From NCBI RefSeq assembly GCF_025460835.1, contig NZ_JAMXAY010000017.1, forward strand, positions 14,792-78,791: DNA of 64,000 nt, in the 5' to 3' direction. The notes beneath the pieces are model-generated. The model saw only the letters and a list, made by a program, of their open reading frames with translations. It ran no database searches and had not been told where the DNA came from. Origin of the DNA: Parapedobacter soli. GTDB taxonomy: Bacteria; Bacteroidota; Bacteroidia; Sphingobacteriales; Sphingobacteriaceae. This document shows, piece by piece, positions 54,158-62,818 of the stretch (positions within the stretch are counted from its first letter, which is position 1; the number at the start of each line of letters is the position of its first letter). A program made the translations under genes and the position numbers.

Positions 54158-55399
54158 TTATTCGGCCCGCCTCGGCTGGTATCCGCGCCAGGCAAAAAAC
54201 ACGATATACAAATAACAGATAAGTGGCAAACCAAAAGAGACCTGCCAACTAAAGCGATCGATTAACAACCCCTGTAGGTAAGGAATCACGGCGCCACCAA
54301 CAATAGCAGAAGAAAGAAGGCCGGAAGCCCGTGTTGTGTGTGTTCCGAGTCCATGGATGGAAAGCGAAAATACAATAGCGAACATCACCGAGTTACATAG
54401 GCCTACAGCAACCATGCTCCACACGGCCAAATAACCAGTGGAGAAAACGGAAAGCAAGATTAAGCTAATGGATGCCGCCCCCATCCAACGGAGCACTACC
54501 TCCGGTTTGACCACCTTCAACACCAATGATCCGAGCAATCTACCTACCAACATACCGCCCCAGTAAAACGAGACATAGGTGTTGGCCATATGCTCTTCGA
54601 TACCGATGGTGTCGGCGATGTAGTTGGTTAGAAAGGTGCCGATGGCTACTTCGGCACCGACATACATAAATAAAGCAACGAGCCCAAATTTGAGGTGCCT
54701 GAAAGAGAAAATCCCGGCCTTTACATCATGAGACGCGCCTGTCGGCCCGCTTTTGGTAATCATCGTGGGTAGGGCTATACAAGAAACAACCACCGCGATG
54801 ATCACCAAGATGCCACCTATGCCCAAATAAGGTATGCTTACGGCATTATTCGCCACACCAGAGGTAGATATCTTGGATAGTATAAAGTGTGCTCCAAAAA
54901 GGGGCGCAACGGTTGTACCTATAGAGCCGATACCTTGTATAATGGTAAGTCTTGATGATGCGGTCTCTGGTTTCCCAAGTAATGTAATATAAGGGTTGGC
55001 GGCTACTTGCAGTAAAACAATACCAATAGCGAGAATAAATAAGGCGCCGAGGAATACGCCGTACTGGTGCCACAAAGAAGCCGGATAAAAGAGAAAAGCG
55101 CCAATACCGGCTATTGCAAAACCGTAAACCATCCCGCGTTTGTACCCTACTTTTTCAACGATCCTTCCCGCTGGCACTGACATAACCGCGTAGGTGAGAA
55201 AAAAATAGAACTGCACTAAGGCTGAGTCGGCATAGCTCAACGCAAATCCCGCCTTGAAAAATGGCACCAACGTGTCGTTCAAGCACGTGATGAAACCCAT
55301 CATGAAGTACAAAACAGCCAATACGACGAGCGCAGGCGTATAGCGCCGCCCATTATTGGTACTGCTTGTCATCGGACTATTTACAACCCCTAATGCCAT
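54158..55399 (-). CDS. MFS sugar permease, FucP/GluP type
   Basis: 413 residues with 12 membrane segments. Family signatures: ALVVLAVLYFMMGFITCLND, VGYKRGMVYGFAIAGIGAFLF, VLLQVAANPYITLLGKPETA and RLTIIQGIGSIGTTVAPLFG. Relatives move L-fucose, glucose/galactose or GlcNAc with protons. A start at 55372 (MTSSTNNGRRY) is equally possible. The gene starts 3 bases after the epimerase stop, so the two are translationally linked. An acylamino sugar is the likely cargo, by context. Confidence 0.88.
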   Translation of the reverse strand: MALGVVNSPMTSSTNNGRRYTPALVVLAVLYFMMGFITCLNDTLVPFFKAGFALSYADSALVQFYFFLTYAVMSVPAGRIVEKVGYKRGMVYGFAIAGIGAFLFYPASLWHQYGVFLGALFILAIGIVLLQVAANPYITLLGKPETASSRLTIIQGIGSIGTTVAPLFGAHFILSKISTSGVANNAVSIPYLGIGGILVIIAVVVSCIALPTMITKSGPTGASHDVKAGIFSFRHLKFGLVALFMYVGAEVAIGTFLTNYIADTIGIEEHMANTYVSFYWGGMLVGRLLGSLVLKVVKPEVVLRWMGAASISLILLSVFSTGYLAVWSMVAVGLCNSVMFAIVFSLSIHGLGTHTTRASGLLSSAIVGGAVIPYLQGLLIDRFSWQVSFGLPLICYLYIVFFAWRGYQPRRAE

Positions 55400-55402
55400 A
55401 CG

Positions 55403-56602
55403 TTATGTATATTGAATCAGTGTGTTCCGTTGTGTCGTCCGCATGTCTTCCATCGTTCTCCACAGCTGAAACAGCCCCCGCGGCACGTGGAAGCACCCTT
55501 TCCATTTTCCACCTTTCAACGGAAGGAGTACTTCCCCTTGCCGATTGAGATAACCGTACCACTCCCCTCCTTCAGCATCGGGGAAATGGGACCAAGTATA
55601 CTCGTGGAGCCTGTTGAACCATTCGGCGCAACGCTGGTCGCCCGTGTGCAAGTAACCTTTCGCAAATGCGATCATCGCTTCGATATGTACCCACCAAAGC
55701 TTTTGGTCCCACTCTAGTTGTTGCAGGGGCTTGCCTTTTACATCCAAAAAATAAAAGATACCACCATAGGTTTTATCCCAGCCGTATTCGACAAGCTGTA
55801 CGGCGATGTCGATAGCTTGCTTCATCAGTTCCGTACTACCGGTGCGTTTAGCAAGGTCCATCACAAACCACATCGCTTCCAAGCCGTGGCCGGGATTCAC
55901 CAACCGGCCGTCAAAAGAATCGGAAAATTGACCATCAGTGGTTACGTTTTCCAAAACGACACCGACATCGGGTTGATAGAACGTTTCCATAACGGACTGG
56001 ATGCCGTACTGGATGGTACTATCGACCAGATCGGATTCAATCAAATGTTCAATCTCGAGCACCAAGTTGCATAGGATCATCGGTAATGCGAAATTCTGCA
56101 GTGGTCGCGTATCCGGATATTGCTTGTTGTACTTTCCCTTCGGGTCAGCCTGGCGCCGCAAGATATTGTTGAACGTGTTCTTTGCAATAACAGCATATTC
56201 CGCCCGGCCGGTAGCTTTGTATAATTGACCGAAGGCCATGGCAGCAAAGCAGTCCGAGAAAATATTATAGGGCTGAACCAAGGGCCGCCCCTCCCGATTC
56301 ACCGCGAAATACCAATTCCCCTGCGCATCGGTGCCGTGGGCTTCGAGGAAATCAGCACCAATCTGTGCTGCATCGAGCCATTCTTGCCGCTTCTCAACGG
56401 TATTATAAAGCATTGCGAATGTCCAGACCTGTCGAGCTTGCAGCCAAATAAACTTATCGGTATCGTAAACACCGCCCGACTCGTCTAAACAGCTGTAGTA
56501 ACCCCCATATTCGGTATCGAGTGAGTTTAACAACCAAAAGGGAACTACATCATCTAACAATTGGCGCTTATACAGGTCCGCCAACCCATCGGTATCAATC
56601 AT
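55403..56602 (-). CDS. N-acylglucosamine 2-epimerase (AGE) family protein
   Basis: 399 residues from ATG 56602 (MIDTDGLADLYKRQLLDDV), which matches how AGE proteins open; a frame open to 56644 adds 14 residues of poor fit. The (alpha/alpha)6 barrel carries KFIWLQARQVWTFAMLYN, PDTRPLQNFALPMILCNLVLE, NPGHGLEAMWFVMDLAKRTG (catalytic His region) and KLWWVHIEAMIAF (second catalytic His). AGE enzymes interconvert GlcNAc and ManNAc; related enzymes act on free sugars or cellobiose. First gene of the run, divergent from the ROK regulator. Confidence 0.88.
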   Translation of the reverse strand: MIDTDGLADLYKRQLLDDVVPFWLLNSLDTEYGGYYSCLDESGGVYDTDKFIWLQARQVWTFAMLYNTVEKRQEWLDAAQIGADFLEAHGTDAQGNWYFAVNREGRPLVQPYNIFSDCFAAMAFGQLYKATGRAEYAVIAKNTFNNILRRQADPKGKYNKQYPDTRPLQNFALPMILCNLVLEIEHLIESDLVDSTIQYGIQSVMETFYQPDVGVVLENVTTDGQFSDSFDGRLVNPGHGLEAMWFVMDLAKRTGSTELMKQAIDIAVQLVEYGWDKTYGGIFYFLDVKGKPLQQLEWDQKLWWVHIEAMIAFAKGYLHTGDQRCAEWFNRLHEYTWSHFPDAEGGEWYGYLNRQGEVLLPLKGGKWKGCFHVPRGLFQLWRTMEDMRTTQRNTLIQYT

Positions 56603-56892
56603 ATTATTTTCGCACACTACATGTAAACGTACCTCGGCCATCAATTGGCCTATAATTGTGACTGCTAAATAAAAATATAAATTTTAATAATCCAAATTAT
56701 TTTTAAATATTTTTTTTATATACCTGACATTAAATAAATTTTTTGGTTATCTATTCCCTATTATTTTGTGTGAAACGGACAGTCACTCCTATTTAATGGA
56801 GGCACCGTCCGTACATAGGTAGAAATAATCAGGTTATTTTTAATTTTTTTTAAAAATGTATACATTTGCATATCCATGGTAATATATATCCG
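56603..56892. promoter_or_regulatory. Divergent AT-rich promoter region between the AGE operon and the ROK gene
   Basis: TACATTTG at 56861-56868 is a full TAnnTTTG match for the ROK gene and lies 24 bases before its ATG at 56893; it also rules out the in-frame TTG at 56866. An imperfect hairpin pairs ACGGAC (56775-56780) with GTCCGT (56807-56812). The rest is very AT-rich. Operators for the ROK protein are likely here, but none could be fixed. Confidence 0.5.
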
Positions 56893-58122
56893 ATGACGAC
56901 TACTTTCTTTGATGAATTGCACAGTGCTGAGCTTTCGGGCGTGGCCTATAAAAATGTGCAGCTAAAAAAGAGGATACTCGCCCATTTTGCAAATGAGGGG
57001 AGCACTACACTGGCCGATCTTAGTAAAGAGATCAACACGAGCATACCGAAGATAAGCGACCTTGTCAACGGACTCATTGCCGATGGGTTGGCCAAGGACT
57101 ATGGAAAGTCAGGTTCGGGTGTCGGCCGTAGACCGAATTTGTATGGCCTAGAGCCCGATTCGGCATTTTTCATCGGCGTTGAAGTAAAGAAATCGCACAT
57201 CAACATTGGCCTGATGGACTTCAAGCGCAGCCTCATTAAAGTGACCATGGGCATCCCCTACCTGCTGAATAACACGGAAGAGTCGCTGAACACCTTATGT
57301 ACGGTTATCGATGAGTTTATCCGCGCCAGTTCGGTGCAGCGCGAAAAAATCCTCGGAATCGGCGTTAACCTCACGGGTCGCATCAATTACAAAACCGGAT
57401 ACAGCTATAGTTTCTTCAACTTCCACGAGGACCCGTTAAGCAAGATCATAGAGGCATACATCGGTATCCACACTTTTCTCGAAAACGACTCGAGGGCCAT
57501 GGCCTACGGCGAATTTTGCAACGGCGCAGTACGCGAAGAAAAGGATGTGCTGTTTGTGAACCTCGACCACGGCATTGGTATGGGCATCATGGTTAATGGC
57601 CAGCTTTACTATGGCAAATCGGGTTTCGCAGGTGAAGTGGGGCATATACCGATGCTCGACAATGAAATCCTATGCCATTGCGGCAAAAAGGGCTGCTTGG
57701 AAACCGAAGCCTCGGGCGAAGCGATTACCCGCATATTCAAGGAGCGGCTCAGCAAAGGGGCTACCAGCATTGTTACAAACAAACGCCCTGTAGTTGACGA
57801 AATCACCTTGGAAGATATCATAGAAGCGGCCAACAACGATGATACATTGGCCATCGAGCTCATTACAGAAGCCGGCGAGAAAATTGGCAAGGGCATGGCT
57901 ATGTTGGTGAACCTTTTCAATCCCGAATTGATTATCCTTGGTGGATGCTTGGCCACCACGGGCGATTACATCCGGCTGCCCATCAAAAACGCCTTGAATA
58001 AATACTCACTAAGCCTGGTGAATAACGATACGCAGTTGGCCATTTCCCAATTGGCAGACCGGGCTGGCATCACCGGCGCCTGCCTGCTGGTGCGCGATCG
58101 CTTACTCGCTATTACTTCCTAG
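56893..58122 (+). CDS. ROK family transcriptional regulator (NagC/Mlc-type)
   Basis: 409 residues. Winged helix at residues 12-80 (KNVQLKKRILAHFANEGSTT, LADLSKEINTSIPKISDLVNGL). The ROK sugar-binding domain follows: FLENDSRAMAYGEF, DHGIGMGIMVNGQLYYGKSG, GEVGHIP and the zinc motif CHCGKKGCLETEASGEA. The N-terminal DxGxT phosphate motif of ROK kinases is missing (GVEVKKSHINIGL), so this is a repressor and not a kinase. It is divergent from the AGE-MFS-SusCD run, which it probably controls in response to an amino sugar. Confidence 0.9.
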   Translation: MTTTFFDELHSAELSGVAYKNVQLKKRILAHFANEGSTTLADLSKEINTSIPKISDLVNGLIADGLAKDYGKSGSGVGRRPNLYGLEPDSAFFIGVEVKKSHINIGLMDFKRSLIKVTMGIPYLLNNTEESLNTLCTVIDEFIRASSVQREKILGIGVNLTGRINYKTGYSYSFFNFHEDPLSKIIEAYIGIHTFLENDSRAMAYGEFCNGAVREEKDVLFVNLDHGIGMGIMVNGQLYYGKSGFAGEVGHIPMLDNEILCHCGKKGCLETEASGEAITRIFKERLSKGATSIVTNKRPVVDEITLEDIIEAANNDDTLAIELITEAGEKIGKGMAMLVNLFNPELIILGGCLATTGDYIRLPIKNALNKYSLSLVNNDTQLAISQLADRAGITGACLLVRDRLLAITS

Positions 58123-58342
58123 CGGATGGCTTGCAGCCCTCAACCAGCTCCTCCGGCGTCTTCCGCGACAAGCCGTAATAGAACCGTTGGCCGGCTATAT
58201 ACTTTTCCTTGAATTCAAAGTTCTCGAACGACGGCCCCCAGGGGATGGGCATATAACGGGGCAATGGCATAAATATGAGCTGGCGAAACGAGCTGCATAC
58301 TTTTAAAGCATCTAGGAGACCATGAATAAACAACGACCACAC
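58112..58342 (-). pseudogene. Gene fragment, copy B of the dispersed repeat
   Basis: A 76-residue frame whose residues from RYMPIPWGPSFENFEFKEKY to YYGLSRKTPEELVE match copy A at 29507-29821; the matched DNA is about 58137-58262. The reading frame overlaps the last codons of the ROK gene on the other strand. No family recognised. It occupies the first half of the 398-base gap before the DUF6266 gene; the second half holds phased repeats and a promoter. Confidence 0.55.
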
Positions 58343-58368
58343 AAATTCGTCAAAAGTCCCATTAGTCG

Positions 58369-58417
58369 ATAGGTCTTAATAGGAACATTATAGGGTTTTT
58401 ATAGGGACTTCATAGGG
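58369..58417 (+). repeat. Five helically phased ATAGG repeats
   Basis: ATAGG occurs at 58369, 58379, 58390, 58401 and 58412, i.e. every 10 or 11 bases; the last three are ATAGGG. An inverted copy CCCTAT lies at 58435-58440. The array ends 50 bases before the -33 element of the DUF6266 promoter, so it may bind an activator in tandem on one face of the helix. Confidence 0.65.
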
Positions 58418-58467
58418 GAAAACACGAATTATATCCCTATTATATATTATCTAAATCCCTTTAACAT

Positions 58468-58498
58468 TTTGATTAATCTAGAGAACATTGTACATTTG
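58468..58498 (+). promoter_or_regulatory. Promoter of the DUF6266 gene
   Basis: TTTG at 58468-58471, 19 bases, TACATTTG at 58491-58498: an exact Bacteroidetes consensus promoter. The ATG at 58521 follows 22 bases later. Confidence 0.75.
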
Positions 58499-58520
58499 GT
58501 GAGAAACCAATAACAAAACC

Positions 58521-59165
58521 ATGGCAGTATTTAAAAACGGTCCGAACGGTAGCTTCAGTGGAAAAGTAGGTAGCGTAGTCGGCTATAAATGGAAAGGCAT
58601 TGATGTGATCCGGGGATTACCCCGTAAAAGCAACAAACCACGCAGCGAAGCACGATTGGCGAACGAACAGGCGATGAAACTCATTATGGGCGTGCTCAAA
58701 CCATTAAAGCTATTCATCCGCATGGGTTTCCGGGATGCAGCGGAGCCATTGAACATGAGTGCCTTTAACCTCGCGCTGTCGCGGAACAAAAAGCATGCAA
58801 TCAGAGGCCAATACCCCGATTTAGAAATCGACTGGGATAACCTGCGAATAAGCCAGGGCGATCGCGCCGGCGTTAGGGACTTAACCGCCGAATGGGTAGC
58901 CGACGGTCTGCGACTCACCTGGGCAACAAATATCGGCAGCGCTCCCGGGCATGCCGCCGACCTGCTGTCTTTCGCCGTATACTCACCTGTGGAAAATTTT
59001 TGGTGGCCCTTCTTTAATGAAGCCACACGGGGTGCCGGCGAATGTGTTCTTCCACATGACGAAGATTGGCTATCTAGCGGAGCACATGTATTTGCTATGC
59101 TTGTTTCGTTTACCGGAGATGCGGTCTCGGACAGCAGCCACGTACATGTCCCAGCCCGGGGCTAG
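58521..59165 (+). CDS. DUF6266 family protein
   Basis: 214 residues. The opening MAVFKNGPNGSFSGKVGSVV followed by GYKWKGIDVIRGLPRKSNKP is the DUF6266 signature known from Sphingobacteriaceae. No signal peptide or membrane segment. The N-terminal third is basic, the rest acidic and beta-rich (AEWVADGLRLTWATN). Function is unknown; the family is often present in many copies per genome. It stands alone with a consensus promoter and a phased repeat array upstream. Confidence 0.75.
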   Translation: MAVFKNGPNGSFSGKVGSVVGYKWKGIDVIRGLPRKSNKPRSEARLANEQAMKLIMGVLKPLKLFIRMGFRDAAEPLNMSAFNLALSRNKKHAIRGQYPDLEIDWDNLRISQGDRAGVRDLTAEWVADGLRLTWATNIGSAPGHAADLLSFAVYSPVENFWWPFFNEATRGAGECVLPHDEDWLSSGAHVFAMLVSFTGDAVSDSSHVHVPARG

Positions 59166-59201
59166 CGGAAAACAAACCGCTGTACGCAAACGGACAGCAG
59201 G

Positions 59202-59278
59202 TGTTCGATATCGGACACTGCCCCAACCCCTGAAAACAATAACATGCTGTTTATAAGTACATTAATTTTTTGGAACGG
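59202..59278 (+). promoter_or_regulatory. 16-bp palindrome and TTGGAACGG element upstream of the ABC ATPase
   Basis: TGTTCGATATCGGACA (59202-59217), one base off a perfect palindrome, lies 52 bases before TTGGAACGG (59270-59278). This reproduces the arrangement at 27294-27369 before the exporter adaptor gene and implies one regulator for both. A canonical sigma-54 -12 element is again missing. Confidence 0.6.
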
Positions 59279-59313
59279 TAATGTATGGGGATTAATCGTA
59301 ATTAGCGGTCGAC

Positions 59314-59988
59314 ATGATTAAAATCTCAGAACTACAGAAATTTTACCGTACCGAAGAAGTGGAAACGGTAGCGCTCAACAACTTAAGTATCCACGTACAG
59401 GAGGGCGAATTCGTTGCCGTGATGGGGCCATCCGGATGTGGCAAGTCAACATTACTCAACATCGTGGGCCTGCTTGACGACCTGGACAGTGGGAGCTACC
59501 TGTTCAACAATATCGAAGTAGCCAGATTCAATGAACGGAAACGCTCCGACCTACGCAAACACAATATCGGTTTCGTTTTCCAAAGCTTCAACCTTATCGA
59601 TGAGCTAACCGTTTTTGAAAATGTGGAGCTGCCGCTCATCTATACCAAGGTACCGGCTGGCGAGCGCAAGAAGCGCGTGGAAGAAGTACTGGAAAAGGTC
59701 CAGATCATGCACCGCCGCAACCATTTCCCACAGCAGCTGTCGGGTGGCCAGCAGCAGCGTGTAGCCGTAGCGCGGGCCGTAGTGAACCGCCCGAAGCTGA
59801 TCCTGGCGGATGAGCCCACCGGTAACCTCGACTCCAACAACGGGAATGAGGTCATGCAGCTGCTTACCGAGCTTAACGAACAGGGCACGACCATTGTGAT
59901 GGTAACCCACAGCGAGCATGACGCCCGCTATGCCGACCGCATTATCCGCATGCTGGATGGACAGGTATTAATGGAAACCGTGGGCTGA
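59314..59988 (+). CDS. ABC exporter ATP-binding protein (LolD/MacB type), orphan
   Basis: 224 residues, a full-length single ATPase domain. Walker A GPSGCGKST (38-46), Q-loop FVFQSFNLIDELTV, signature QQLSGGQQQRVAVARAVV, Walker B LILADEPTGNLDS and H-loop MVTHSEHD are all intact. This subtype energises FtsX-like permeases working with a HlyD-type adaptor. No permease follows: the next gene begins on the other strand 14 bases later. The adaptor gene and permease stub at 27.4-28.8 kb carry the same upstream palindrome, so the two may be parts of one system. Confidence 0.93.
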   Translation: MIKISELQKFYRTEEVETVALNNLSIHVQEGEFVAVMGPSGCGKSTLLNIVGLLDDLDSGSYLFNNIEVARFNERKRSDLRKHNIGFVFQSFNLIDELTVFENVELPLIYTKVPAGERKKRVEEVLEKVQIMHRRNHFPQQLSGGQQQRVAVARAVVNRPKLILADEPTGNLDSNNGNEVMQLLTELNEQGTTIVMVTHSEHDARYADRIIRMLDGQVLMETVG

Positions 59989-60002
59989 GGGAAGTGTCCC
60001 TT

Positions 60003-60659
60003 TCAACCCAACCGATCTTCCAATAAGAAGACATAGAGGTCTTTCGGCCCGTGGGCTCCTAATACCAATGTTTTTTCAATATCGGCGGTACGGCTCGGCC
60101 CGGTGACGACACTGACCAACGACGGCATGTTATCGCCGTACCGCTCCTTGACAAGGCTAAAGCCATCTTTGAGATCCATGACCAATTGGGAGGCATAAGC
60201 CACCACGACATGGATATGCGGATAAATCGTTAGGCGCCGGCCGGCGGCGCTACCATTGCTGACCAGCACGCTGCCCGACCGCGCAATCAGTGCTTCACAA
60301 GCTGTGATACCTGCCTCAGCCTCCGTGAAATCCTTATCGGTCTGGAAATAGGGGAATTCATATTGGTCTAACAGCTGCTTCACACGCGGCTCCCACGCAT
60401 ACATCCGGCGCAGCTTCTCCTGTTCGGCCAAAGCCAGCAACCCCTCAATGAAACTTATCTCATCTTCACAGTAAATGAAATGACCGGCAACGGCCGTGAG
60501 CCGCTGGGCAAACAGTACATCCATGGGCTCGGACGTCTCGGCGTGCAAAGCGGTCTCCTCAAAATTGGGAAACGGATGTTCCCGCTTTTGCAATAAGGCA
60601 TGCCGAACCTTCTTCAGCATCTGCTCTTTAGCCGTGATCGCCTTTATGTTTCTTTGCAA
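60003..60659 (-). CDS. LutC/YkgG-type LUD domain protein
   Basis: 218 residues. The LUD domain shows GITACEALIARSGSVLVSNG, HIHVVVAYASQLV, and the closing VVTGPSRTADIEKTLVLGAHGPKDL, split as VVTGPSRTADIEKT and LVLGAHGPKDL. LutC is part of the L-lactate oxidising LutABC complex, but lutA and lutB are absent here; in Bacteroidetes the gene is commonly found next to ftsH, as in this window. It starts 20 bases after ftsH ends and is probably in the rsfS-ftsH transcript. MurQ releases D-lactate, but a link is speculative. Confidence 0.85.
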   Translation of the reverse strand: MQRNIKAITAKEQMLKKVRHALLQKREHPFPNFEETALHAETSEPMDVLFAQRLTAVAGHFIYCEDEISFIEGLLALAEQEKLRRMYAWEPRVKQLLDQYEFPYFQTDKDFTEAEAGITACEALIARSGSVLVSNGSAAGRRLTIYPHIHVVVAYASQLVMDLKDGFSLVKERYGDNMPSLVSVVTGPSRTADIEKTLVLGAHGPKDLYVFLLEDRLG

Positions 60660-60679
60660 ACCAATTCTGTTAGCACGAT

Positions 60680-62782
60680 TTACGTCGAGGTTGTCCCCGT
60701 GGCATCGCCTTTGGCAGGCTTATCGTCCAATACGCCCGAGTTATCGCCCACCCCGTCATGTACCAATCCCTCCGCAGCCTTGCTTTGGTCCCCTTCGTCA
60801 GATTCACCGTTTACAAATTCGTCATAGGTGGTACGGTGGTCAAAGGGTCGCTTACCCAATATTTCTTCCAGATCAGACTGGAAGAGGATTTCCTTTTCAA
60901 GCAGCTTGGTAGCTAATGCATTGAGGCCATCCTGCTTGTCGAGCAGAAGCTGCTTCGTTTTGCCGTAGATATCGGCAATCAGCTTACGCACTTCTTCGTC
61001 AATCAATTCAGCTGTTTTCTCAGAATATGGACGCTGGAATTGGTGTTCCTGGTTGTCATTGAACGACACGTTGCCGACGCGGTCGTTCATGCCATACACT
61101 GCCACCATAGCGTAAGCCAGCTTGGTAATCCGCTCCAAGTCGTTCTGTGCGCCGGTGGATATTTTACCGAAAGTAATGTCTTCGGCTACCCGGCCGCCCA
61201 TGGTCATACACATGCCGTCGATCAACTGCTCGGTTGTATACAGAAACTGTTCCTTGGGTAAGTACTGCGCATACCCCAAGGCGGCTACCCCACGCGGCAC
61301 AATAGACACCTTTACCAATGGGTCTGCATGCTCAAGGAACCAGCCTGCGATGGCATGCCCGGCTTCATGGAATGCAACAATCCGTTTCTCTTCCGGAGAG
61401 ATGATCTTGTTTTTCTTCTCCAAGCCGCCAATCACACGGTCTATCGCATCTTGGAAGTCGTGCATGTCAATAGCCGTTTTATTGCGCCGGGCGGCAATAA
61501 GGGCCGCTTCGTTACATACGTTGGCAATCTCAGCACCTGCAAAACCGGGGGTCTGTGCCGAAAGCTTCTTGGCGTCCACATCAGCCGCCAATTTCAGCGG
61601 TTTAAGGTGTACCTTGAAAATCTGCTCACGCCCCACTAAATCGGGCTTATCGATGGAAATCTGCCGGTCGAACCGCCCGGGGCGCAGCAAGGCTGAGTCT
61701 AACACGTCCGGCCTGTTGGTGGCAGCCATGATGATAATACCTGAGTCGGTACCGAAGCCATCCATCTCCACCAGCAGTTGGTTCAATGTATTCTCACGCT
61801 CGTCATTGCCGCCCATCACACTGTTCTTGCCGCGTGCGCGCCCGATAGCATCGATTTCGTCGATAAAGATAATACATGGGGCCTTATCCTTGGCCTGGCG
61901 GAAGAGGTCACGCACGCGCGATGCACCCACGCCCACAAACATCTCCACGAAGTCTGAGCCGGAAAGTGAGAAGAAGGGCACCTGCGCTTCTCCTGCCACC
62001 GCTTTGGCCAGCAAGGTTTTACCGGTACCCGGCGAACCTACCAATAGCGCTCCTTTGGGGATTTTACCTCCCAAGCTCGTGTATTTTTTAGGATTTTTCA
62101 AGAAATCAACGATTTCCATCACTTCCTGCTTAGCCTCTTCCAATCCCGCCACATCGTTGAATGTAATGGCTACCTGCGATTCCTTGTCGAAAAGCGTAGC
62201 TTTGGATTTCCCAATATTGAAGATCTGGCCTCCGGGCCCACCGCCACCGCCCATGCGGCGCATGATGAAGATCCAAAAAACAATGATCAGCAGCAGCGGC
62301 AACATGATGGAAAAGATCCACCCCGTCCAAGCGTTGGTGCGGTCCTCTAACCGCAGCGACACCCGGTCGGCCGCAGGCAAATCGGCCTGCGCTTCGTCCA
62401 GTTTGCGTTCCAATGCGTCGTACGAACCATCTGTGAAGAAGTACTGTGGGCCGCTGGGCGGCGACAGGCTCAGCCCATTGGCGTTCGGCCGTACATCTTT
62501 ATACTTATCTTCTGTAAGCCGGTCTTTCTTGATAAACACCTCGACGAAGAAAAGGTCATTACGCTTATAGGCAATCAGGCGATCCACATCCCCTTCCTTC
62601 AGCATCTTTTCCTCAAACTCCTGGTATGTAATCTGCTTTGCGCTCTCGTCTGTAAAAAGATATTGCAACGCAAAGAACCCGAAAAACATGGCCACCCACA
62701 ACCAAATGATGTTGAACCGTGGCGGCTTTGGCGTTACCTTCTTACTGGGCACTCTCTTTAAACTATCTGGTCCTTTAGGCAT
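60680..62782 (-). CDS. ftsH: ATP-dependent zinc metalloprotease FtsH
   Basis: 700 residues. Two membrane segments (near 27-45 and 172-193) flank a periplasmic domain, then a glycine-rich linker [12 protein letters not shown] domain: Walker A GSPGTGKT, where the second residue is Ser in place of the usual Pro; Walker [13 protein letters not shown]; second region of homology [12 protein letters not shown]. Protease: [10 protein letters not shown] zinc site, with the third ligand in [11 protein letters not shown]. It degrades misfolded and short-lived membrane and soluble proteins. The C-terminal tail after residue 660 is acidic and rich in Gly/Asp. Order rsfS-ftsH-lutC is typical for the phylum. 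Confidence 0.96.
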   Translation of the reverse strand: MPKGPDSLKRVPSKKVTPKPPRFNIIWLWVAMFFGFFALQYLFTDESAKQITYQEFEEKMLKEGDVDRLIAYKRNDLFFVEVFIKKDRLTEDKYKDVRPNANGLSLSPPSGPQYFFTDGSYDALERKLDEAQADLPAADRVSLRLEDRTNAWTGWIFSIMLPLLLIIVFWIFIMRRMGGGGGPGGQIFNIGKSKATLFDKESQVAITFNDVAGLEEAKQEVMEIVDFLKNPKKYTSLGGKIPKGALLVGSPGTGKTLLAKAVAGEAQVPFFSLSGSDFVEMFVGVGASRVRDLFRQAKDKAPCIIFIDEIDAIGRARGKNSVMGGNDERENTLNQLLVEMDGFGTDSGIIIMAATNRPDVLDSALLRPGRFDRQISIDKPDLVGREQIFKVHLKPLKLAADVDAKKLSAQTPGFAGAEIANVCNEAALIAARRNKTAIDMHDFQDAIDRVIGGLEKKNKIISPEEKRIVAFHEAGHAIAGWFLEHADPLVKVSIVPRGVAALGYAQYLPKEQFLYTTEQLIDGMCMTMGGRVAEDITFGKISTGAQNDLERITKLAYAMVAVYGMNDRVGNVSFNDNQEHQFQRPYSEKTAELIDEEVRKLIADIYGKTKQLLLDKQDGLNALATKLLEKEILFQSDLEEILGKRPFDHRTTYDEFVNGESDEGDQSKAAEGLVHDGVGDNSGVLDDKPAKGDATGTTST

Positions 62783-62818
62783 ACCTTTGCTTCCCCTTAA
62801 TTTAATGCTATGTGTGAA

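Noticed and set aside
42939-56602. Sialic acid (nan) utilisation operon
   Set aside because: AGE epimerase, MFS and SusCD resemble nanE-nanT-nanO-nanU, but no N-acetylneuraminate lyase, sialidase or esterase is present, and DUF4127 and the FAD oxidoreductase have no place in that pathway.
56893-58122. ROK protein as the missing MurNAc or ManNAc kinase
   Set aside because: It has an N-terminal winged helix and lacks the DxGxT phosphate-binding motif, so it is a regulator.
61122-62570. 482-codon open frame on the plus strand
   Set aside because: It lies entirely opposite ftsH, whose motifs are intact; the frame is Ser/Pro/Arg-rich with no recognisable domain. It is a shadow of ftsH codon usage.
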